Shown here piece by piece: positions 50,801-60,400 of a stretch of DNA of 64,000 bases. The stretch is from Hemibagrus wyckioides. Taxonomy: Eukaryota; Chordata; Actinopteri; Siluriformes; Bagridae. The first letter of the stretch is position 1, and every line of letters starts with the position of its first letter. The notes under the pieces are model-generated. The model had not been told where the DNA came from. It saw only the letters and a list, made by a program, of their open reading frames with translations, and did no database searches. The position numbers were made by a program, and so were the translations under genes. Where the stretch lies: positions 24,030,352-24,094,351 of the forward strand of contig NC_080720.1 in assembly GCF_019097595.1 (NCBI RefSeq), given 5' to 3'.

Positions 50801-53604
50801 CCCTGATTGCAAAAAACAAAAATATAAATACCACTTTGCTAGTTGCCTTGAAAGTCAAAAAAAGATTGCACTATCGACAACCCAAACTTTATTTTCAACC
50901 TTTTCTTTTTTTTTTTTAACTTTCTTTCTGAGATTGTCAAGCACTGTGTATTGCCTTCAGGAAATGCAAATCTATTTAGTATTTTGTAATAAGCCGGCTC
51001 CCAAGAAGAACAAGTCTGGCAACAACCATAAAGTACAGATAAATTCACAATGATGTAAAATCACCAATCTAATCCAATCCACTCCAGTAAACTAAGTAAT
51101 GAATGTACAGAGAACAGGCCCCAGTTCAGGTAAGGGAAAAAAATACTTACTTCAAAGTCTCGGTCTCTGCTCCATAGCAGCTCTCACAGCGATCTGGATC
51201 CAGCTTACTAGGATCAAAAACATCACCCTCATCTTGGCCCAAATCTGAGGACAGAGTATCATTTTGTTTTTATATGAGCCATGCTTAACCTCCATTTCAC
51301 TTTCACTGAAAAATATCATTTATGTCCATTAGTCAAATGGATTATACCAACCATGTTTCTCTGCCTCAGCGCTGACCGATTTGCCATCCTTATCTAGTCT
51401 CTGCTTGAAGAGGTTGTGCTCCACATCCAGCTGCTGCTCTCCTGCTACATCCATGGCATCAATGCTCAGATCTGTGGGACATGACTGACGTGAACTAGAG
51501 AAACTCATACATACTATTAGATGCATAATGCATAAATACATTTCAAATAATTGTTATGTGCCCATGTATATAGAAACACAGTCTTCATAGTACACTTATA
51601 AAAGGCAAGGATGACATGGGAAAAACATTTACTCACAAGCACATGGCATATGAGGAAATATGAAATCAATGTTAATCTTTAGCTTGTCTCCTCTTGAGGT
51701 GTCCACAAAGAGTTCAGGGTGGACCTGTAATGAAAAGAGTTTTTAATGCAAATCTTCAGGTTATATAATAACAGTGTATATTTGTGGTATGTGTAACCAG
51801 TTACACACACAAACTTGTAGTTGCTAATCAAAATCTTAAGTTGTTTTACACACACTAATTTATGTGTGGGATGGAAATTGCACACACTCTAATCTAATTT
51901 GTTCCCCCTCACACACACACACTGTCCTGGAACTTCTGTAATACTGTAATCCTGCTACCCACTAAATCAGAATCATGCAACATGTCTACATGTCGAATTA
52001 TGAAGTCAGGACTGGAATGTGTTACCCGGGAGGATGCATGTGAAAAATACAGTTTGGTACCTTTATTTCTGAAAAGGTACAACTAAAATTCTGTTCAGCA
52101 TTATAAATTTATGAATCCTCATATCTCTCATGATGTTACATTTTCATGGAGAAAATGTAAAACATTAAGATTGCTGTTTACTTGCCCACATTAGAGTTAT
52201 TATTAATTATTGCTTAACCTCTGGCACTGTGCCTACATGCAGTTATCCTGCCTTACCACAACCTTGAAAATAATCGTCATAATTGTTACCATCCTTGAAT
52301 TCAACTAAGATACTGAACCATTTCTATCAGGTTTTAAAACCTTTCACAGCACTAAAATGGCTTTGTTACAGGTGACAACACATCTGTATCTTGCAGTAGA
52401 CTCGGGTAATAATAAGTTTTGATTTAATTGGATGTTAATTGGATGCTACTCTGATTTAAATCTTAAACACAGGACATTTTTAGTTGCAATGGGCCAGTTT
52501 TTTTTCTTCTGCTCCTGTCACCTATTGGGTCCCTCAGGGGTCCATCCTGGGGCCGATTTTCTTCTGTTTGTACATTCTTCCACATGGTAACATAATTAAC
52601 TGTAATGTTTCCTTTCGCTCCTGCTGTTTTTAAGACTCTTAATGGGCAGACCCCATTTTACATCACAGACCTTCTCTGTTGGCTGTAAGCCCCTAATTCT
52701 GATAGATCTGCCAGTAAAGTTCTCTTACATGTCCCACTTTCATGTACCTCAAACTGAAAGGTGACAGAAGCATTGTAGTCGCTGCTCCATACCTGTGGAA
52801 CCAGTTGGCACTTGAAAGTGCTCCTTCTAGTTCTGCTATTAAGTGAAGGTTCAAGGCTCCAGTTAGTTCCGTGTTCCTTTTTCACACATCAATCTTTCAA
52901 TCTGTTTGGTTAGTTTCATTGGAAACCGTTTAACTCTGTACTTTATCTATCTATGTTTGTTTTTAAGAATATGTTTTATAGATTTTAAACAGAATTGGCT
53001 ACCTGGGATGCAAAACAGACCAAACCTAAGCTTTTGTTTAAGATTTCACTAGTTAGTGCCTGAAATTTGCACAAAAATAAATACTCACCTCCTTGGTAAG
53101 GTAATACTGCAACTCCGAGACAAACAGAATCAGCATAATAAGCCCACTGATGATCGTCACTGTCAAAATAAATAAATGAATGAATGAATGAATGAATGAA
53201 TGAATGAATGTGTATTTAAAAAACCTGAAGTTTTCCTTTAAGTTTTATTTCAATTCTTTTAGGCTTACAATAAAAACTTCTCCCTGACATTAGTACTTTG
53301 ACGAACTGCCGAAGCGACCAATTATTTCGAGGTTTGACATTGGATTTGTAGAATTCAGTAGGGTCACTTCTGTACTAGATATGGGTTAGAAAATCTGAAA
53401 CCATCAGAACAAACAGACAATAACGATACTTAGCTAGCTACAACCTAGCGATTTGGAGCAGATTACACTGTCTGACCCTTCAGGGTTTCTATTTATGCAC
53501 ATTCAACAAAACCCACCTGTTGCTCCGCCACACGTTTTGATTCTAAAATCTTCGAGAGTCTTTGGATAAGCATCAAACTGTTTAAGTTTATTTAGTGTAT
53601 CCAT
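38853..53604 (-). CDS. ergic3: ERGIC3, ER-Golgi intermediate compartment cargo receptor
   Basis: ERGIC3 cycles between ER and Golgi in COPII/COPI vesicles as a cargo receptor with ERGIC2. Thirteen coding exons, all with consistent phases: 53604-53517, 53159-53089, 51724-51637, 51471-51352, 51244-51151, 49807-49642, 49473-49416, 45278-45247, 45140-45044, 42127-42063, 39476-39340, 39068-39013, 38932-38853. They total 1152 nt, or 383 aa, the same length as human ERGIC3. The N-terminus is [22 protein letters not shown]1 is [20 protein letters not shown] (exon 2) and TM2 is in [19 protein letters not shown] (exons 12-13), with a lumenal domain between them. Conserved cysteines appear in [10 protein letters not shown] and [19 protein letters not shown]. 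The C-terminal tail is [14 protein letters not shown]. Introns hold romo1 (antisense, intron 9), Tc1 elements and LINE relics. Confidence 0.96.
39826..40070 (+). mobile_element. tRNA-derived SINE (second type)
   Basis: A GGTGGGGTGGTAGCGGCACAG head precedes TTTCTGGGAATGTTTATGTC. A tail with ACTGGCATCCCATCTGGGGT follows, then TAAAGCAGTTACTGAAAGGA and a GAATGAGTGA end. This is the order of a widespread teleost SINE that ends in GAATn. It lies in ergic3 intron 10. Confidence 0.7.
40260..41497 (+). mobile_element. Tc1-like DNA transposon, copy 2
   Basis: Terminal repeats CACTATATTGCCAAAAGTAT and its inverse are intact. A TA duplication flanks it on both sides (40258-40259 and 41498-41499). It is 1238 bp and sits in ergic3 intron 10, antisense to ergic3. 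The transposase is near full length but frameshifted. Confidence 0.95.
40408..41420 (+). pseudogene. Frameshifted Tc1 (DD34E) transposase, copy 2
   Basis: Starts [20 protein letters not shown] and follows the intact copy at 56266-57297 closely. Three lesions are visible. An 8-nt duplication near 40920 (GGCGGTCTGGCGGTT against GGCGGTT) shifts frame after VWVWR. A 19-nt deletion near 41190, between two GATGA repeats, removes the TESGVDE region. A deletion near the C-terminus removes the AAKGG segment. Unlike the intact copy, it keeps the family-typical His in CAPVHKARS. Confidence 0.92.
41600..41985. repeat. Inverted-repeat element upstream of romo1
   Basis: GTCGTAATTACGAGTGGGAA (from 41644) and CGTATTTACGAGTTG (from 41605) reappear inverted at 41938-41980 (GTCGTAATTACGACTTCCCA, then ACTCGTAAAAACG). 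The left arm has an extra stretch of roughly 20 nt. The arms enclose about 270 bp. It looks like a MITE or palindromic repeat, but I cannot assign a superfamily. Confidence 0.55.
42200..42366 (+). promoter_or_regulatory. romo1: romo1 promoter and non-coding exon 1 (candidate)
   Basis: A donor, TGGGAAAG|GTATAA, at 42366/42367 pairs with the acceptor TTTCATTTAG at 42787, implying a non-coding first exon ending at 42366. The preceding sequence (GAAGAGGGCGCTATGCG, then a CT-rich tract) is likely the core promoter. It begins less than 100 bp from ergic3 exon 10 (42063-42127) on the opposite strand. Confidence 0.5.
42805..43907 (+). CDS. romo1: ROMO1, reactive oxygen species modulator 1
   Basis: ROMO1 is a small inner-mitochondrial-membrane protein linked to ROS production, cristae and protein import. 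Two coding exons, 42805-42935 and 43799-43907 (TGA at 43905-43907), give 79 aa, the family's usual length. The coding exon begins at 42788 after TTTAG, and the ATG is in ACAGATGCCTGTAGC. The sequence begins [21 protein letters not shown] Gly/Met-rich membrane hairpin follows, with [19 protein letters not shown] and, after the junction, [16 protein letters not shown]. The whole gene lies inside ergic3 intron 9 (42128-45043) on the opposite strand. It has introns, so it is not a processed retrocopy. The poly(A) signal is at 43973. Confidence 0.96.
43973..43978 (+). terminator. romo1: romo1 poly(A) signal
   Basis: AATAAA lies 66 nt downstream of the romo1 stop codon, with a second AATAAA shortly after. 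Confidence 0.7.
43985..45043. other. Rest of ergic3 intron 9
   Basis: AT-rich sequence between the romo1 3' end and ergic3 exon 9. I see no recognisable element. Confidence 0.45.
46140..46670 (+). mobile_element. Tc1-like transposase C-terminal relic
   Basis: The blocks TAGTATCATGGCTTGGACAT, CAGAAACATTCTGTTTGCAA, then TGATGCAGTTATTGCAAGGA and TAAGTGTTACTTACTTTAAG, follow the order of a teleost Tc1 transposase C-terminus and 3' leader. Frames are broken. It lies in ergic3 intron 7. Confidence 0.7.
46680..47520 (+). mobile_element. Non-LTR retrotransposon (LINE) reverse-transcriptase relic
   Basis: Around 47215-47350 translation gives a degenerate reverse-transcriptase core: [20 protein letters not shown] then a broken FADD-like region at ATTTACAGATGACTTGGTTG. 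The flanks give [17 protein letters not shown] remnants. Several stops and frameshifts are present, and the subfamily is not assigned. Confidence 0.55.
47737..48819 (+). mobile_element. Tc1-like DNA transposon of a different family, decayed
   Basis: The ends are CACTGATTAGGCATAACATT and ATGTTGTGCCTGATCAGTG, near-perfect inverted repeats. A TA flanks each side (47735-47736 and 48820-48821). It is 1083 bp, in ergic3 intron 7 and antisense to ergic3. Confidence 0.92.
47883..48760 (+). pseudogene. Decayed Tc1 transposase (second family)
   Basis: It starts [19 protein letters not shown], then hits an in-frame TGA and later stops. Further blocks are [31 protein letters not shown] and [15 protein letters not shown]. 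Between the QRD aspartate and the PIE glutamate only 19 residues remain instead of 34, so the catalytic core is deleted. Confidence 0.85.
48830..49410. other. ergic3 intron 7 remainder
   Basis: No recognisable element. Contains A-rich homopolymers near 49185 and 49317. Confidence 0.4.
50166..50400 (-). mobile_element. Tc1-like transposase relic
   Basis: Antisense translation gives [20 protein letters not shown] then [11 protein letters not shown], matching the second helix-turn-helix and the approach to the first catalytic aspartate in the DD34E family (compare HGMGFHG and TLEQW in the intact copy). The WSDES aspartate itself is lost. It lies in ergic3 intron 5. Confidence 0.75.
50528..50590 (+). 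mobile_element. LINE/SINE 3' tail relic
   Basis: TTTTGTACGTCGCTTGGATA then AAAGCATCTGCCAAATGCC and ATGTAAATGTAA is the characteristic tail of a teleost L2-like LINE and the SINEs that borrow it. Confidence 0.6.
52505..52990 (+). mobile_element. LINE (L2/CR1-like) reverse-transcriptase fragment
   Basis: Translation at 52523-52585 reads [16 protein letters not shown], the conserved (V)PQGSxLGPxxF reverse-transcriptase motif. After a deletion it continues as [15 protein letters not shown], the typical LINE C-terminal NGxxPxYLxDLL segment. Truncated at both ends, in ergic3 intron 2. Confidence 0.8.
53166..53211. repeat. (GAAT)n microsatellite
   Basis: GAAT tetranucleotide repeat immediately upstream of ergic3 exon 2's acceptor on the transcribed strand. 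It begins only about 7 bp from the splice AG. Confidence 0.93.
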
Positions 53605-53670
53605 CTTCCCTTCCTCTACTGTAGTGACGTTTCCGCCTTTTCAGGTTCCACTGGTTCGCTTCCGGTGTTA
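53605..53670 (-). promoter_or_regulatory. ergic3: ergic3 promoter region with ETS and CRE-like motifs
   Basis: On the minus strand ACCGGAAGC (ETS core, about 53658-53666) and TGACGT on the plus strand (53625-53630) sit within 65 bp upstream of the ergic3 ATG. This is typical of a TATA-less housekeeping promoter. The start site itself is not determined. Confidence 0.45.
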
Positions 53671-53724
53671 CACGGAATTCTGTGTGAGTGAGGTGCCTGT
53701 AGATGGCACTGTTTTCCCATTTAA

Positions 53725-53753
53725 ATTCATTCATTCATTCATTCATTCATTCG
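53725..53753. repeat. (ATTC)n microsatellite
   Basis: About 28 bp of ATTC repeat just upstream of ergic3. Confidence 0.93.
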
Positions 53754-53759
53754 TAATTA

Positions 53760-54840
53760 GCTTTATCATGCTCACCATCACTACGAGGTAGGCGGAAATG
53801 TAACCTTAATGGGACTCCAGCAGGAATATGTTATGAGCATTTATGCTTATGTGAAATTCTAGATTAGTCAAAATCTTATTTAATTAAAAGTGGAAGTATC
53901 TAACCAAAAAGATTTTAACGTAATTCATAAGTAAGTTCATTTTTGACACACACCCAGTGGCCCTTCGGTTTAATTAAATTGCATTTATTATGCATCACTA
54001 TATATAAATATTCAAATCAAACCCCCCCCCCCTTTTTTATTTATTTATTTTTGCTGGATTGGGGGAGGGGGCAAAATGTGGGAAAAGGTTTTCGATTCGA
54101 ATCCCATTTCCTGCATTTACATACATTTAGGGACTATGGTGATACAAAATCCAGGAAATAATGAAGTTGATTATAATGATAAATTCTGCTAAAAAGAATA
54201 GTAGGCTACTAAAGTATGATTCTAAAAGAGATGTCTTACTTTCTTTATTGTTTAATAGTGGCCGATCACCAACACTTGAGAGAATCATTTTATAAAGTCG
54301 AAAATGTTCACCATTAATGTTTGAATAAAATTCAGTTTCCACAGAGTCTGCTTGTCATACATTGCTGACAGAAAATGCTCGTTTTCATGCTAGAATCTTC
54401 TAATTTATTTTAAATATTTAGATAACAGTCTGAAGTTACCGAGCAACAACATTGTATGTTAACGTTAGCTCAATCATCAACAGGTGTAGACAGAAAATTA
54501 TCCTGACCTGAGCTAATTTACTGAATCAACCAAGTCACAGAGGGGGTACTCCTGTCCTGTCCCCCTGTCCTGTCCCCCTGCCCCCAGTGGAAATTACGCC
54601 CCTGCTTTTAACAATGGGTGTTGTTAAAAGGTTTACAGATATCTGGATATAAAATGTACATTTACAGGAAAGAGAGAGGGATAACACAGATGCTTTTGTG
54701 CTGTAATATTCAGATTCAGATTTTTGGATTAAAAACTCAAATTTCTAATGGTATGAATGTAACTCCATACCCAGACGTTGTGAGAAGAGAAAGTAGAAGG
54801 CAGTTCAGTAGGTGGCGAAATGCTCCTAGTTAGACTGTTT
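53760..54840. other. Intergenic region between ergic3 and cyc1
   Basis: Head-to-head intergenic space of about 1.3 kb between the two start codons. It contains a tandem CCTGTCCCCCTGTCCTGTCC stretch near 54551-54575. No gene is recognised. Confidence 0.45.
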
Positions 54841-54897
54841 TATGAGAAGAAGAAGAAGAAGAGGAGGACGGCGGAAGTCTATCCGAAAGGGAAGAAC

Positions 54898-56039
54898 ATG
54901 GCTGCGCTCCGAATGGTCGTGTTGTCCGGGTGCGGTAGGACCTTCTTAAATGCACCAAAAGCGGTGCCCGTGCCTCGGGTACGATGGATATATATCTATG
55001 TACACATATATATTTTAACATAAGAACATTAATTCTATTCATTGTCTTAGAGCAGCTAGCAAATGAATGCTGTCTTCCTGTGCGACTAAGCTAGACACTG
55101 CATGTGAGCTAATCTAAGCAAGGTCACAGTGGGACTTTTATAAAGGGGTTTCTTCATTTAGCTAAATCTGATAAAATTGCATCTTTCCCAATCCTATTGC
55201 TTTCTAATTTAGTGATATTTCGAGTTTTGGATTTGATGCAAACCTTTTTCAATGACCTAAACTGAATGATCTGGTCGTCGTCTAAGGCCTGTTTTTCTAT
55301 ACGCTTGCAGTATATCAGTTAGCTGTAGGACTTCTTACGAAAATATATCTGATAGTCATGCATATAATACACCTTTAATTAACACGCACTGTTAAGTGGT
55401 CAAAGAGCACCCCATACATTTAGTACCTCTTTTATAGTACAGCAATTATTGTGCAGCCTTATCGCATATTACATCAATTATATCAGAGCTGACACTGGGT
55501 ATCATTTCTCCTCTCAAGTCGATATTTTTCTCTGGCTACAAGGAGACTATCATTTTAATTTGGCTATGATGGATTGAGTTTCCTTTATCTCTTTAAATAC
55601 CGTGACCTTTTTCAGTTTTAAATGTAAGCTTTAGGTATCAAGTTATCTAAATACACCAAGTTTTAACCTAAATTTAGGTCAGCTCTTATTTACTAGCACA
55701 TATAGAATACGTTTTGACGTTCCTGTTCATAGCATCTGTTTTATTTGCCCCCAAAATAACTACTGTTATATACTTTTTTTTACACATTTAATTCAATCTC
55801 TGAACTGGACAGAGTGAAGGTCTAGGCTTCCTATGAGACACGTGAATCCAGCCGACCACATCTTTTAAACTGCTACTCATTCTTGTTCTGTCTGGCCTTA
55901 GTATGTGTCCACAAATGACTTTTACAATGTCACAGACATTACAGAAAAGTACTGAAGTGTATATATTGATAAATATTGATAGAAATTGTGTCAAGGTTTT
56001 GAAACACTTTGACAGCTGTTTTCCATGTTATGACATCTT

Positions 56040-56134
<95 letters not shown>

Positions 56135-57389
56135 TATATTGCCAAAAGTATTTGCTCACCCATCCAAATAATCAGAATCAGGTGTTCCAATCACTTCCAT
56201 GGCCACAGGTGTATAAAATCAAGCACCTAGGCATGCAGACTGTTTTTACAAACATTTGTGAAAGAATGGGTCGCTCTCAGGAGCTCAGTGAATTCCAGCA
56301 TGGAACTGTGATAGGATGCCACCTGTGCAACAAATCCAGTCGTGAAATTTCCTCGCTCCTAAATATTCCACAGTCAACTGTCAGCTGTATTATAAGAACG
56401 TGGAAGTGTTTGGGAACGACAGCAACTCAGCCACGAAGTGGTAGGCCACGTAAACTGACGGAGCGGGGTCAGCGTATGCTGAGGCGCATAGTGCAAAGAG
56501 GTCGCCAACTTTCTGCAGAGTCAATCGCTACAGACCTCCAAACTTCATGTGGCCTTCAGATTAGCTCAAGAACAGTGCGCAGAGAGCTTCATGGAATGGG
56601 TTTCCATGGCCAAGTAGCTGCATCCAAGCCATACATCACCAAGTGCAATGCAAAGCGTTGGATACAGTGGTGTAAAGCACGCCGCCACTGGACTCTAGAG
56701 CAGTGGAGACGCGTTCTCTGGAGTGACGAATCGCGCTTCTCCATCTGGAAATCTGATGGACGAGTCTGGGTTTGGCGGTTGCCAGAAGAACGGTACTTGT
56801 CTGACTGCATTGTGCCAAGTGTAAAGTTTGGTGGAGGGGGGATTATGGTGTGGGGTTGTTTTTCAGGAGCTGGGCTTGGCCCCTTAGTTCCAGTGAAAGG
56901 AACTCTGAATGCTTCAGCATACCAAGACATTTTGGACAATTCCATGCTCCCAACTTTGTGGGAACAGTTTGGAGCTGACCCCTTCCTCTTCCAACATGAC
57001 TGTGCACCAGTGACCAAAGCAAGGTCCATAAAGACATGGATGACAGAGTCTGGTGTGGATGAACTTGACTGGCCTGCACAGAGTCCTGACCTCAACCCGA
57101 TAGAACACCTTTGGGATGAATTAGAGCGGAGACTGAGAGCCAGGCCTTCTCGTCCAACATCAGTGTGTGACCTCACAAATGCGCTTCTGGAAGAATGGTC
57201 AAAAATTACCATAAACACACCCCTAAACCTTGTGGACAGCCTTCCCAGAAGAGTTGAAGGTGTTATAGCTGCAAAGGGTGGACCGACGTCATATTGAACC
57301 CTATGGATTAGGAATGGGATGTCACTTAAGTTCATATGCGAGTCAAGGCAGGTGAGCGAATACTTTTGGCAATATAGTGTGTGTGTGTA

Positions 57390-57444
<55 letters not shown>

Positions 57445-60400
57445 CACATACATACATACACTAATAACAATATAATAATATATATTATTAATAACATTTG
57501 TATTAATAATGTTAATATTAAATGTGTTAAAATCATGTCATCTGATTGCAGTCATATTGTCAGTTTTATGCTTGTTTTGTGTAACTGGAAGTTCAGTTAC
57601 AAATACAGAAAGAAAACCCTGTTAGTTTACATAGTTACTGTTCAATGGTATAATTAACTACTTTATAAATGTAAACACACTACTATTAACAGTTTTACAT
57701 AATCAAAGTAATATTTAACATTTATTGTGCTATTTGTACATAGAAAAAATAAGTTGATTGTAAACATTCATTGCTATTAAATTATATTGCAGTCTAAAAA
57801 TTACTAAAAAAATGAAGCTTTTTTTATTTGGCTTTCTATGGAGTTCAAGTATAAGTGAGTTACATAAGTTTTTAATCAACCATTTTTAAAATAACCTGCA
57901 TATATCCAAGCTAGACTGATTTGGCATTTGCTGATTGAATTCAGAAACAGTGTTAATCTAAACTCCAGCTCACACTTAACGCCAAAGCATTTTCAACCCT
58001 CGAACACTAAACCCCAGCACATCAAATGCTTGAGATACCTCTGAGGTGAGGTGTCCACATCATAGTCCTTGAGCTGTTTGCATTTTGCCATGCTTTTTTT
58101 TTTTTTTTTTTTTAAATATTGCCCTGTTTTATAAATTAAGTTACCCATTATTTTTAAAAGTTAGAAAGGTCACAAAAGTTTCGCATGTTAAAAAGGTACA
58201 TTGGTGTTAACCAGCATTTTTGTAAACATTAGTTTAATAAAAGCAAGAAATTAAGTAAGTGAATGGGGAAAGTTACAGGCACGGCTGTAAAATATTTATG
58301 AGTCTATTGCACAGTGTTTGTTTCTTTATTCAGCTGTAATTGGCCAAAAAGCTAATGACTAATAAATGAGTATAATATCAATAAATGATGTACATATGAA
58401 TCTAGCCACTTACTAACTCTCAGTTTGGATTTCCAAAAGATAAGTTTTGACACCCCTTTTGTAGGGACCACTGCATATCAGAAGTCAAAAGCTAACCGAT
58501 GTTATGCTGTATTCTATCTATAGCTTTATAATGTTAGTGTTTTACTAGATAACTGCCATCTGATAGCTTGTCTATTCATTATAAAAATCAACAGTGAATT
58601 AAAGCTAGTCAAAACAATTTGCTGTTAATTCCTATTATTATTTGCTGGTTATAACCACCTTAACCAAAGAGTTGCTCTTTTGCTTGCTGATGTGTGGGAT
58701 AAATGATACTGATCTATGTGATATGTCTTTTAGCTTAACATGTCCTTTGCCAGTTTGCCAAAGGGGAGAAAGGTGGCTCTGACAACACTAGGAGTGTTAA
58801 CTACAGGAGGGGCTGGACTGGCTCTGGTGCTCCATCAGTCTGTCAGCGCGTCAGATTTGGAGCTGCACCCTCCCAGTTACCCCTGGAGCCATAATGGCTT
58901 AGTGTCTGCCCTCGACCACAGCAGGTATTAAATGCCCTACAATAAACTAGGCATGTTCTAATATTTCTTATAATTGTTTAAGTATAAAGTATAATAGTTC
59001 AAGAATTATAGTTTTTCATTCTGTATCCAAAGATACTGACAGTACAAAATATAATGCAGGGGTACTGGAGGTATTTTGAAAATTCTGACAATATAATGAA
59101 TAATGTTGAATATTGCAGTAGAAATTTGTAGCAGGTTTGACCTGGCCAAAGTTACACTTATGTAAAAGTAGCCTCATACAATTGATTGTATTTTTAAACT
59201 ATATTCAGACAGTCATTTGGTAGTTCATATGATTTGGAGCACTCATAAAAAGACTCTGTTGTCTTTATTTGTGACATATACATTACTGCACAGTGAAATT
59301 CTTTCTTCACATATCCCATCCTTGGGGGTTTGGGTCAGAGCACAGGGTCAGCCATGATAGCAGGGTGGGTTGGGGCCTTGCTCAAGGGCCCATGGGTGGC
59401 AGCTTGGCGGTGCTGGGGCTTGAACCCTGATCTTCCGGTCAACGACCCAGAACCCCAACCACTTGAGCCGCCACCATATTCTTATGATATTCATTTGAAA
59501 TATGCATCACATAAATCAGACAGTTTGGCTTGACAATGTTATTTGTCTTTGTAGTATCCGTCGTGGGTATCAAGTCTACAAGCAGGTGTGTTCAGCATGC
59601 CACAGTATGGAGTATCTGGCCTACCGTAACTTGGTGGGAGTTTCACACACAGAGGAAGAGGCAAAAGCATTAGCTGAGGAGGTAACACTTTTTTTTTAAG
59701 TGAATTTGAAGTACACTTTTATATGAATTTATGCAAATTAACATTAGTGAAGGGTTTGTTTTGTTCTTTGTTAGTTAAAAATATTGATTTATATTTATTT
59801 GTCACAGAAGTTATTCACTGTCATAGCAATAATATACAAACCCCATTTCCAGAAAAGTTGGGACACTTTCTAAAAATAAAGTAAAAAATAAAATCTGGAG
59901 TTTGTTTATTCACTTGAACCTTTAACAGACAAAGTGACAAAGATTTGTCTTAATTATAAAATTAAGATATATTATTATTAATATTATTAATAATTATTAA
60001 ATATAACTTAATTATATTTGTTAAATATAAACAAATTTAGAACTTTGTTTGCAACTTGCTCAAAAGGAGTTGAGACAGAGGCACAATAAGAATGAAAAGA
60101 TTATACTAACACTGTTCTGAAGGTTTTACAGTTAGCAGGTTAACCGGTAAAAGGTGAGGATATCAAAATCGGGTGTAAAATGGGCATCCACCAAAGACTT
60201 TGCAGGCACAAATAAATTCTAATGCTACAGTATACAAAGACATCTTATACAATAGTTTGCTTCCAAATTTGTTGCAGCAGTTTGGGGAACGTCCACCTAT
60301 GGTCGCAAAGGTCCACAAACTTTTGGCCATATAATGTCCTGGTTCATCTCATGGGCAAAAAACAAACAAGCAAAGGACCTGATAATTTGCTAATATAAAT

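Noticed and set aside
55903..56265. Long open frame upstream of and continuous with the transposase, with an IYIYIY repeat
   Set aside because: It is translation of intron sequence plus the (TA)n microsatellite. Sister copies and the element boundary place the real start at 56266.
56589..57536. 315-codon antisense open frame across Tc1 copy 3
   Set aside because: Reverse-strand shadow of the transposase. Tc1 elements encode one protein on the other strand.
59330..59533. 67-codon plus-strand frame in cyc1 intron 2
   Set aside because: It runs through the antisense of a tRNA-derived SINE.
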